Below are positions 25,300-32,863 of a stretch of 62,631 nucleotides of DNA, piece after piece. Every line of letters begins with the position of its first letter. Position 1 is the first letter of the stretch. The position numbers and the translations under genes were made by a program. The notes below the pieces were generated by a model that had not been told where the DNA came from, did not search any database, and was given only the letters and a program-made list of their open reading frames with translations. Where the stretch lies: positions 36,694 through 99,324 of the forward strand of contig NZ_DF238917.1 in assembly GCF_000400995.2 (NCBI RefSeq), read 5' to 3'. This DNA comes from Acidovorax sp. MR-S7 (GTDB taxonomy: Bacteria > Pseudomonadota > Gammaproteobacteria > Burkholderiales > Burkholderiaceae_C).

Positions 25300-26321
25300 G
25301 CACACCCCTGGCCGGCGTGCGCGTGCTGGAAATGGAATCCATCGGGCCTGTGCCCTGGGCCGGCATGCTGCTCGCCGGCATGGGCGCCGAGGTGACCCGC
25401 CTGCGCCGGCCCGTCGCCGCCGACATGGGCATCCCGCGGGACGCGCGGTTCGAGATACAGAACCACGGCAAGCGCACCACCACCGCCGATCTCAAGACAC
25501 CGCAAGGCCGCGATGCCGCGCTCGACCTCGTTCAGGATGCGCACATCCTGCTCGAAGGCCTGCGCCCCAGCGTCATGGAGCGTCTTGGGCTCGGGCCCGA
25601 CATCTGTCGGGAGCGCAACCCGTCCCTGGTCTACGGACGCGCGACGGGCTGGGGCCAGAGCGGGCCGCTGGCCCAGACCGTGGGGCACGACATCAACTAC
25701 CTGGCCGCCACGGGCGTGCTCCATGCCATCGGTAGTGCCGACGCACCGCCCACCGTGCCCCTGAACCTGATCGGCGACTTCGGCGCGGGCGGCATGCTGC
25801 TGGTGTCGGGCGTGCTGGCCGCGCTCGTCCAGGCCCGCGCGACCGGCAAAGGCTGCGTGGTCGATGCCGCCATCGTCGACGGCGCGCTGGCGCTGATGGC
25901 CCCCATCCTGGGCCGCTGGCAGGAAGGCCAGTGGCACGACGCGCGGGAGCGCAACCTGTTCGATGGCGGCGCGCCGTTCTACGCCACCTATGCCACGGCG
26001 GACGGCAAGGCCGTGGCCGTGGGTGCGATAGAGCCGCGCTTCTACGCGGCCCTGATCGCGGGGCTGGGGCTGGATGCATCCACCCTCGCGCCCCAGCACG
26101 ACCAGGCCTCCTGGCCCCGCATGCGCGAGCGCTTCGCCGGCATCTTCGCCCAGCACGACCGGGCACATTGGTGCCAGGTATTCGAGGGCACCGAAGCCTG
26201 CGTGTCGCCCGTGCTGTCGCTCAGCGAACTGGCGGCCCACCCCCATCTGCGCGCCCGGACCAGCCTGGTCGATCGGGGCGGCATCCTGCATCCCGCCCCA
26301 GCGCCCCGGTTCCTGGACTGA
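25296..26321 (+). CDS. CaiB/BaiF family protein, alpha-methylacyl-CoA racemase-like
   Basis: 341-aa member of the class III CoA-transferase superfamily. It has the racemase signature GHDINYLA with His131, and LNLIGDFGAGG with Asp161. The 30-residue spacing equals His126/Asp156 of mycobacterial alpha-methylacyl-CoA racemase, so racemisation of a 2-methylacyl-CoA is more likely than CoA transfer. It is a little shorter than typical (about 360-380 aa), ending soon after APAPRFLD. It is coupled to the upstream MDR gene by ATGA overlap and converges on the module-B acyl-CoA dehydrogenase. Confidence 0.87.
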   Translation: MSTPLAGVRVLEMESIGPVPWAGMLLAGMGAEVTRLRRPVAADMGIPRDARFEIQNHGKRTTTADLKTPQGRDAALDLVQDAHILLEGLRPSVMERLGLGPDICRERNPSLVYGRATGWGQSGPLAQTVGHDINYLAATGVLHAIGSADAPPTVPLNLIGDFGAGGMLLVSGVLAALVQARATGKGCVVDAAIVDGALALMAPILGRWQEGQWHDARERNLFDGGAPFYATYATADGKAVAVGAIEPRFYAALIAGLGLDASTLAPQHDQASWPRMRERFAGIFAQHDRAHWCQVFEGTEACVSPVLSLSELAAHPHLRARTSLVDRGGILHPAPAPRFLD

Positions 26322-26394
26322 CACTACTACCCGAGCCCACCGCGCGCATGCCGCCAGGCTGCCCCGATGAAATCACGCGGTGCGCACTTGCAGG

Positions 26395-27627
26395 TCAGTA
26401 ATCCTCCAGCGATGCGTATCGCAGGCAGGGATGCCGCTCCAGCGTGCGCACGCGGCGGATGGCATCGCGGCCGATGACCGTCTTGTGCACTTCGCTGGAA
26501 CCCTCGCCGATCTGGTTGAGCTTGGCATCACGAAAGAAACGCTCCAGCGGAAAGTCCTGCAGGTAGCCGCGCCCGCCCGTGAGCTGCAGCGCGTCCGTCA
26601 CGACCTTCATGCCCAGGTCGGTGGCCTGCAGCTTCGCCATGGAGGCGAAGATGCCCGCGTCGGCGTCGCCGCTGTCGTATTTCTCGGCTGCCAGGTGCAC
26701 CAGCGCGCGGGCGGCTTCAAGCTGGGTAACCATGTCGGCCACCATCCACTGCGCCCCCTGGTGCTCGCCGAGCGCCTTGCCGAAGAGCTTGCGGTCGACC
26801 ATGTAGGCCGTCGCGATTTCCACCGCTCCGATGGCGCGGCCGAGCGCCATCGATGCGTGGCCCATGCGGGCACGGATCAGCGCGTCCTGCGCGAGGTCGA
26901 AACCGTCGCCCTCCGCGCCAAGGCGGTCGGAGACTCTGGCCCGCACGTCCTTGAACTGCAGCGACGAGATCGGCACGCCAGCCCAGCCCAGCTTGCCTAC
27001 TTCGGGGCTGACGGTGAAGCCCGCCGCATCGCGCGGCACCAGCACGGCGATGAAGCACGACGGATCATGCTCCGCGCGCCCCACCACCATGAACCAATCG
27101 GCCGTGGTGCCACGGGTGATGAATTTCTTGCGGCCGTTGATGACGTACTCGTCCCCCTCGCGGCGGATCGTGGTGGACAGGCCCCGCACGTCGGACCCCG
27201 CGCCGGGCTCCGTCAGCGCGAATGCGGCCTGGATGTCGCCCCGGCACAAACCGGGCAGCAGCCGCGCCTTGTTGTCCTCAGACGCGCTTGCGACGATGGC
27301 CCGGCAGGACAGATCCGCACCGGTGATGAGCGAGGCCGACGCACTGCACACCCTGCCCAGTTCCTCGACGATGCGGATGCGCAGCACCTGCCGCGCATCG
27401 GTGCCGCCATATTCGCGCGGGAAGGCCGTGCCGATGACGCCCTCCCGTGCCAGCAGGCGGAAGTTGTCCCAGGCGAAAACGTCCTTCTGCGCGACCTCTG
27501 CGGCCCGGGGGCCGATGTCGTCCCGGGCCAGGCGGCGCACGTTGGCGACCGTGGCCTGCTCCTCCTCATTCAGCCTGGACAGGAAGTGATCGCCGAAGAG
27601 GCGGCTGGCATGGGCATTTGTCGTCAT
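26395..27627 (-). CDS. Acyl-CoA dehydrogenase
   Basis: 410-aa acyl-CoA dehydrogenase. AFALTEPGAGSDVRG and GRKKFITRGTTADW are the flavin-site signatures; the catalytic base is Glu375 in IGEGSSEVHK. It is only distantly related to the enzyme at 20768, so the two are not a recent duplication. It is the last gene of the module-B run IclR - Bug - ACAD, 12 bp after the Bug stop. Its product would be an enoyl-CoA with electrons passed to ETF. Confidence 0.95.
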   Translation of the reverse strand: MTTNAHASRLFGDHFLSRLNEEEQATVANVRRLARDDIGPRAAEVAQKDVFAWDNFRLLAREGVIGTAFPREYGGTDARQVLRIRIVEELGRVCSASASLITGADLSCRAIVASASEDNKARLLPGLCRGDIQAAFALTEPGAGSDVRGLSTTIRREGDEYVINGRKKFITRGTTADWFMVVGRAEHDPSCFIAVLVPRDAAGFTVSPEVGKLGWAGVPISSLQFKDVRARVSDRLGAEGDGFDLAQDALIRARMGHASMALGRAIGAVEIATAYMVDRKLFGKALGEHQGAQWMVADMVTQLEAARALVHLAAEKYDSGDADAGIFASMAKLQATDLGMKVVTDALQLTGGRGYLQDFPLERFFRDAKLNQIGEGSSEVHKTVIGRDAIRRVRTLERHPCLRYASLEDY

Positions 27628-27639
27628 CTCGTGTACCCC

Positions 27640-28623
27640 TCAGTTCGGCGTAATACCGGCTTGCTGCACCACGCGCGTCCACGTCTCCACGTCCTTGGCG
27701 ACGAAGCGGTCGAAGTCCGGCCCCTTCATCGGCTGGCCCTCGATGGCCAGGTCGCGAAATTTAGCCTTCACGTCGGGCAGCGCCAGCGCTGCGGCGACGT
27801 CTTCAGACAATTGCTCCAGCACCGGCTGCGGCGTCTTGCCGGGGGCCAGCAGCCCGAGCCAGGTCGCGACCTCATAGCCGGGCAGTCTTGCCACCTCGGC
27901 CACGGTAGGCACGTCTGGCAATGCCTGCGCCCTTTGCGTGGTCGTCACCGCCAGTGGCCGCAGCTTGCCTGCCTGGATATGCGGCAGCGCCAGCGAGGCG
28001 GACATGGGCATCATGTCCACGCGGCCTGCCAGCAGATCGGTGGTGGCCTCGGGCTGGCCCTTGTAGGGCACGTGGGTCAAGGGCACGTGCGCGGTCTGCA
28101 CCAGCAGTTCGGCCGCCAGGAAGGACGAGGTGCCGATGCCCGAGCTGGCATAGGTCTGCGGCGCCTTGCCGCTCCTGGTGAGCGCAAGGAATTCCGGCAA
28201 CGTCCTGGCCGGCACTTGCGGCGGCACCACGATCACGTTGGGAATGGCGCCGAAGCAGGCGATGCCCCTGAAGTCGCGCACCGGATCCCAGCTGATCGAC
28301 TTCTGGAACAGCCGCGCGACGGCAAAGGATGGCGACACCATCAGCAGGGTGTGGCCATCGGCTGGCGATTTGGCGACGTATTCCGTCCCGATGTTGCCTC
28401 CTGCGCCGGGCCGGTTTTCCACAATCACGGGCTGGCCGTACTTGCCCGACAGCTTTTCGCCCACGACCCGCGCCAGCGCATCCACCACGCCGCCTGCCGG
28501 GTAGGGCACGATGATGCGGATCGGCCGTGCCGGAAACGCGTCGCTGGCATGGGCCGCGCCACAGCCCAGGGCAGTCAAGGCGCATAGAGCCAGCGTGAAG
28601 CGCCGGCGGCGGTACTGTTTCAT
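27640..28623 (-). CDS. Bug-family (TctC-like) solute-binding protein
   Basis: 327-aa periplasmic binding protein. The signal peptide MKQYRRRRFTLALCALTALGCGAAHA is followed by FPARPIRIIVPYPAGGVVDALAR. HVPYKGQPEATTDLLAG and DVPTVAEVARLPGYEVATWLGLLAPG are close to the module-A Bug protein. It is placed between IclR (36 bp upstream) and the acyl-CoA dehydrogenase. It is the only gene class besides IclR and CaiB that both modules share as near-relatives. Confidence 0.93.
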   Translation of the reverse strand: MKQYRRRRFTLALCALTALGCGAAHASDAFPARPIRIIVPYPAGGVVDALARVVGEKLSGKYGQPVIVENRPGAGGNIGTEYVAKSPADGHTLLMVSPSFAVARLFQKSISWDPVRDFRGIACFGAIPNVIVVPPQVPARTLPEFLALTRSGKAPQTYASSGIGTSSFLAAELLVQTAHVPLTHVPYKGQPEATTDLLAGRVDMMPMSASLALPHIQAGKLRPLAVTTTQRAQALPDVPTVAEVARLPGYEVATWLGLLAPGKTPQPVLEQLSEDVAAALALPDVKAKFRDLAIEGQPMKGPDFDRFVAKDVETWTRVVQQAGITPN

Positions 28624-28659
28624 GGGAAGTCTCCTGTGTTGTCGGATGGCGAATCGGAA

Positions 28660-29469
28660 TCAGAGCAGTCCCTGCGCTGCCTCCAGGTAGCGCACGGCGT
28701 CCTTGAGCAGGGGGACCACCTTCTTGGGCAGGTACTCTGCGGCATTGCGGTGCGCGTACAGCGTGCAGTTCATGGCCAGGGCGGGTTCGCCGCTGCGTTG
28801 GGCGATGGGCACGGCGACGGCATGGACCTCCTTGCGCCAGTAGCCTGGCCCGTGGCAGTAGCCGTACTTTTCCCAAAGCTTGCGATCCTCTTCCAGCATG
28901 TTCTTGTACTTGGCAAAGGTTTCGCCGTCCTGCACGCGCAGGAAGTTCAGCAGCGCCGTGCGCTCTTGCCGCGGTGTCGCGAAGATCAGCGCCCGTCCGA
29001 TGGCGCTCGCCACCATCGGGTAGGTGGCGCCGATGTCCGGCAGGTGCGCGTTGTCGTCATGGGGCCGGATCGAATCGATGTAGACCACGTTGGAGCGGTC
29101 GCGCATGCCCAGATTCACGGTGCAGCCCGACCGCTGCGCCAGCTCCACCATCAAGGGCCGGGCCAGCTGGCGCACCGGCATGCTCGCCAACAGTGGATGG
29201 CCCAGCGACAGCACGCCCGCAGTCAGCCTGAACTTCTGCGACGCGGGCTCGCGCTCCAGCAATCCCAGCAAACTCAACGTGTAGGTCAGGCGGGACACGG
29301 TCGCCTTGGGCAGGCCCGTGATGTCGGACAGCTCGCGGTTGCCCAGCAGCGCGCTGCGCGCCGAGAACGCCCGCAGCACCTGCACTCCGCGCGCCAGGTT
29401 CATCGCGAACTGGCGGTCGGTGCTGGGGTCTTGCGAATCGATGGATCCGGGTAGATGGATGGAGGCCAC
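28660..29469 (-). CDS. IclR-family transcriptional regulator (module B)
   Basis: IclR regulator, 269 aa if it starts at GTG 29469 (VASIHLPGSIDSQDPSTDRQF). This start mirrors exactly the length and opening of the module-A paralogue (MKSIPLPG...DRQF). An upstream in-frame ATG at 29553 would add 28 residues, cross the candidate operator, and is not favoured. The winged helix is LLGNRELSDITGLPKATVSRLTYTLSLL. It diverges from the CaiB gene at 29604 and heads the run IclR - Bug - ACAD. Confidence 0.9.
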   Translation of the reverse strand: MASIHLPGSIDSQDPSTDRQFAMNLARGVQVLRAFSARSALLGNRELSDITGLPKATVSRLTYTLSLLGLLEREPASQKFRLTAGVLSLGHPLLASMPVRQLARPLMVELAQRSGCTVNLGMRDRSNVVYIDSIRPHDDNAHLPDIGATYPMVASAIGRALIFATPRQERTALLNFLRVQDGETFAKYKNMLEEDRKLWEKYGYCHGPGYWRKEVHAVAVPIAQRSGEPALAMNCTLYAHRNAAEYLPKKVVPLLKDAVRYLEAAQGLL

Positions 29470-29544
29470 GGGCGTTGCGATGAGCGGGATGGGCCACCAT
29501 GTTCGTGGCCGCCGCATGCCGGCGTCAATGAATTGGGCAATGCA

Positions 29545-29561
29545 GTTTTGCACAGCGAAAC
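29545..29561 (-). promoter_or_regulatory. Candidate IclR operator, module B
   Basis: On the minus strand GTTTCGCTGTGCAAAAC, sharing 15 consecutive bases with the module-A site at 22823. It lies about 45 bp before the CaiB ATG (29604) and 75 bp before the preferred IclR start. Conservation of only this word between otherwise diverged intergenic regions argues for a protein-binding site. Confidence 0.55.
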
Positions 29562-29603
29562 GCCGCTTTCATGCTCTGCCCGAACGCATCAGACTGCGGC
29601 GGC

Positions 29604-30839
29604 ATGAACCACACCGCCGAGCCGCCCATGAATCCTCCCACCGCCTCCAACGGCGCCCTGCACGGGGTGCGCATCCTCGACATGGCGACGGTTCTGGCCG
29701 CTCCCTTTGGCGCCACGCTGTGCGCAGACCACGGCGCCGAGGTGGTCAAGCTCGAACTGCCCGACGGCAGCGACGCATTGCGCGCGCTGCAGCCGGTCAA
29801 GGACGGCGCGCCGCTGTGGTGGAAGGTCGCCAACCGGGGCAAGCGGGGCATCACGCTGGACGTGCGGCAGCCCGAGGGGCGCGAGGTGTTTCTCAAGCTC
29901 ATTGCCCGGTTCGACGTGCTGGTCGAGAACTTCCGCACCGGCACGCTGGACCGCTGGAGCCTGGACCTGGCGACCCTGCGGCGGGCCAACCCACGGCTGA
30001 TCGTGATCCGATTGACCGGCTTCGGCCAGACCGGGCCCTACGCCGCGCGTCCCGGCTTCGCCCGCATCTTCGAGGCCATGAGCGGCTTCACCAACCTGAC
30101 GGGTGAAAAGGACGGCGCGCCGCTGCACAGCAATTACCCGGTGGGCGACTACGTGGCCGGGCTGTTCTGCGCCTTTTCTATTGCGATGGAGGTGGCGCGG
30201 CTGCGCGGGGATCCCTCCATGCCGGGCACCGAAGTCGATTTGTCGGCCACGGAGGCGCTGCTACGTCTGCTCGATCCGCTGGCGGTCGAGTACGAGCAGA
30301 TGGGCACCATCCGCGGACCCGCGGGAAACCAGGCGAGCTACACGGCACCGTCGAATATGTACCGCAGCCGCGACGGCATCCACTTCTCGCTGGTGGCCTC
30401 GTCCAATCCCATCTTCAAACGGCTGTGCCAGATCGTCGGCCAGCCCGGGATGGCCACCGACCCGCGCTTTAGCACCAATCCGCAGCGGGTCAAGCACGTC
30501 GACGAACTGGAAAAGGTGCTCGTCGCCTGGTTACAGGCGCACGACTTCGAAGAGCTGGCCCGCCATCTGGAGCAGGGCGGCATTCCCTTCAGCAAGGTCT
30601 ATACCGTGCGGGACATCTTGCAAGACCCACACCTGAAGGAGCGCGAGGCCATCGTCTACCTCCACGATGCCGAGTGCGGCCCACTGCCGGCGCCCTGCAT
30701 CGTCCCGCGCGTGGCCGGCCACCCCCTGCCCGTACCGTTCATCGGACCAACGCCGGGTGAACACAACGAAGAAGTCTTCGCGCAAGCCGGATTGACGGCC
30801 AGCGATATGCAACGCTTGAGAGCGCAGAACATCATCTAG
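29604..30839 (+). CDS. CaiB/BaiF family CoA-transferase (module B)
   Basis: 411-aa class III CoA-transferase from ATG 29604 (MNHTAEPPMN); a second ATG at 29628 is possible. The likely nucleophile is Asp182 in SNYPVGDYVAG. Almost every motif of the module-A paralogue recurs: ILDMATVLAAPFGATLCADHGAEVVKLE, LTGFGQTGPY, EAMSGFTNLTGE, SYTAPSNMY, IPFSKVY. No gene follows in the same direction, and its stop overlaps the convergent LysR by four bases. The two paralogues probably act on related but distinct acids. Confidence 0.93.
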   Translation: MNHTAEPPMNPPTASNGALHGVRILDMATVLAAPFGATLCADHGAEVVKLELPDGSDALRALQPVKDGAPLWWKVANRGKRGITLDVRQPEGREVFLKLIARFDVLVENFRTGTLDRWSLDLATLRRANPRLIVIRLTGFGQTGPYAARPGFARIFEAMSGFTNLTGEKDGAPLHSNYPVGDYVAGLFCAFSIAMEVARLRGDPSMPGTEVDLSATEALLRLLDPLAVEYEQMGTIRGPAGNQASYTAPSNMYRSRDGIHFSLVASSNPIFKRLCQIVGQPGMATDPRFSTNPQRVKHVDELEKVLVAWLQAHDFEELARHLEQGGIPFSKVYTVRDILQDPHLKEREAIVYLHDAECGPLPAPCIVPRVAGHPLPVPFIGPTPGEHNEEVFAQAGLTASDMQRLRAQNII

Positions 30840-31774
30840 CGCTCCGCTCGCGCATGCGCGACGAGGCAGCCGATGAAATCCCGCAGCGTGGCCGTCGCGT
30901 GCTCGCGGTTCCACATGACGGTGATGGGGCCGAAGCGAATGCTCGAATCGATGCGGATCTGGCGGAACAGGCCCAGCGACGCCTGGTAGCGCGCCATCGA
31001 CTCCGAGCACACGCCCACGTAGTCGCCCGTGTGCAGCAGCGCCTGCACCATCGCGAGCGAGGCGGTCTCCACGCGCGGCACGAGCCAGGAGGCTTCCTGC
31101 TCGATGAGGAAGGCGTCCATCTGGATGCGCGTGAGCGTGCCGGGCGGGGGCATTACCCATTGCTCATGCAGCGCGTCCTGGAAGGTCAGCGCTTCGCTGC
31201 GCGCCCAGTGCTTGCTGCCCTGGCCGACGACGAGGGCCACGTGGTCGTCGAACAGCACCTCGTGCTCCAGCCCCGGCTGGTGCGCACGCGCGTCGAGCAC
31301 GCCGATGACGGCGTCGAGCGCGCGCGTCTCCAGGCCCTTGAGCAGGTTGTCGAACGGCCCGTCGTGGATGGCGACGGCCACGTCGGCATGCGCGCGCTGG
31401 AACGCGCCCACGGCCTCGGGCAGCCCGCCCGCGATGCCGGCCCAGACGCTGCCCACGTTCAGGCGCGGCACGCGCCCTGCGGCCACGGCGTTCATCTCGC
31501 GCCCGGTGCGCGAGACATCGCCCAGCACGTTGACCGCCAGCCGCTTGAGCAGGTGTCCGGCGGGCGTGAGCTGCACCTTGCGCCCGCGCACCACGAGCGG
31601 CGTGCCGGCCACGCTCTCCAGCTCGGCCAGCCAGTGCGACATGGCCGACTGCGTCATGTGCAGGCGCGCGGCGGCCTGCGTGAGCGTGCCGGCCTCGTCG
31701 AGCACGAGAAAGGATTCGAGGTGGCGGATCTTCAGCCGCCGCGCCCAGGAGATGCCCGCGCCGTTTTCAATCAT
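30836..31774 (-). CDS. LysR-family transcriptional regulator
   Basis: 312-aa LysR regulator. HTH segment RHLESFLVLDEAGTLTQAAARLHMTQSAMSHWLAELES, then an effector domain ending WNREHATATLRDFIG. It is a clear relative of the LysR at 2832-3797 (same helix LHMTQSAMSHWLAE, same FG(P/A)(I/V)(T/G)V(M/V)WN segment). It diverges from a Bug gene at 31880 and probably controls Bug plus the GGT-like enzyme. Confidence 0.93.
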   Translation of the reverse strand: MIENGAGISWARRLKIRHLESFLVLDEAGTLTQAAARLHMTQSAMSHWLAELESVAGTPLVVRGRKVQLTPAGHLLKRLAVNVLGDVSRTGREMNAVAAGRVPRLNVGSVWAGIAGGLPEAVGAFQRAHADVAVAIHDGPFDNLLKGLETRALDAVIGVLDARAHQPGLEHEVLFDDHVALVVGQGSKHWARSEALTFQDALHEQWVMPPPGTLTRIQMDAFLIEQEASWLVPRVETASLAMVQALLHTGDYVGVCSESMARYQASLGLFRQIRIDSSIRFGPITVMWNREHATATLRDFIGCLVAHARAER

Positions 31775-31879
31775 GAGTAAACCTTCATGGAAGCATTTTG
31801 CCTTTTCACTAGGCGCGGCGGGGCAGCGTCATGACAATGAAACACGTTCCCCTCCCTTCTTCAGCCAGAGAGAAAGCCC

Positions 31880-32863
31880 GTGTCCAAAGCCATCCGCACC
31901 GTTTCCCAGTTCCTCGCCGCGGCGGCCATCGCCGCAACGGCCGCCGCAGCGCACGCGCAGGGCGCGTACCCCGAGCGCCCCATCCGCCTCGTGGTCTCGC
32001 AGGCGCCCGGTGGCAGCAGCGACACCATCGCGCGCCTGTGGGCCGAGCACGCGGGCAAGGCCATCGGCGGCACCATCGTGGTGGAGAACAAGCCCGGCGG
32101 CGGCGGCATCATCGCCGCGCAGAACGCGCTGAACCAGCCGGCCGACGGCTACACCCTGCTCTACGGCAGCGTGTCGCTGATGGTGCTCAACCGCTTCACC
32201 TACAAGCCGCTGCCCTACGACCCCGAGAAGGACTTCACGGGCGTGGCCATGCTGACCACGGTGCCCTTCGTGCTCTCGACCAACCCGGCCACGGGCATCA
32301 AGACCCTCAAGCAACTGACCGAGCGCGCCAAGGCCGCGCCGGGCAAGCTGAACTTCGCCTCGGCGGGCCTGGGCAATTCCACGCACCTGGCGGTGGAGCT
32401 GCTGTCCAGCACGCTGGGCATCTCGATGACGCACATCCCCTACAAGGGCGAGGCTGACGGCGTCATGGCCACCATCGGCGGGCAGGTGGAAGTGATGGCA
32501 CCCGTCTACGGCACGGCGCTGCCGCACATCAAGAGCGGCAAGCTCAACGCGCTGGCCGTGCTCTCGCCCCAGCGCACGCCCGAGCTGCCCGACGTGCCCA
32601 CCGCCAGCGAGCTGGGCGTGAAGGGCTTCGACAACATGGGCTGGAGCGGCATCGTGGCGCGCGCGGGCACGCCCGCGGCCATCGTCGACAAGCTCAACAA
32701 GGCCACCGAGGCCTTCCACAAGAGCCCCGAAGTGCAGGCCAAGCTGCGCACGATGGGCGTGATCCCCGTCTCGGGCCCCGCGTCGCTGGTCATGGAGACC
32801 ACCGCGCGCGACACCAAGGCCTGGGGCCCGACGCTGGAAAAGCTCGACCTGAGCAGCAAGTGA
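31880..32863 (+). CDS. Bug-family (TctC-like) solute-binding protein
   Basis: 327-aa periplasmic binding protein starting at GTG 31880 (VSKAIRTVSQ) with a GAGAGAAAG purine stretch upstream. The signal peptide ends AAAHAQ; YPERPIRLVVSQAPGGSSDTIAR and HIPYKGEADGVMATIGG follow. A downstream GTG overlaps its stop (GTGA), coupling it to the gamma-glutamyltransferase-like gene. The pairing suggests that it binds a substrate or product of that amidohydrolase, such as an N-acyl or gamma-glutamyl compound (inference). Confidence 0.93.
   Translation: MSKAIRTVSQFLAAAAIAATAAAAHAQGAYPERPIRLVVSQAPGGSSDTIARLWAEHAGKAIGGTIVVENKPGGGGIIAAQNALNQPADGYTLLYGSVSLMVLNRFTYKPLPYDPEKDFTGVAMLTTVPFVLSTNPATGIKTLKQLTERAKAAPGKLNFASAGLGNSTHLAVELLSSTLGISMTHIPYKGEADGVMATIGGQVEVMAPVYGTALPHIKSGKLNALAVLSPQRTPELPDVPTASELGVKGFDNMGWSGIVARAGTPAAIVDKLNKATEAFHKSPEVQAKLRTMGVIPVSGPASLVMETTARDTKAWGPTLEKLDLSSK

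Noticed and set aside
22907-30839. Apparent loss of the catalytic Asp in the two IclR-linked CaiB proteins (GFAR instead of GYDA).
   Set aside because: The nucleophile of formyl-CoA transferase (Asp169) aligns with the later GD motif, present as Asp174 and Asp182, so the active site looks intact.
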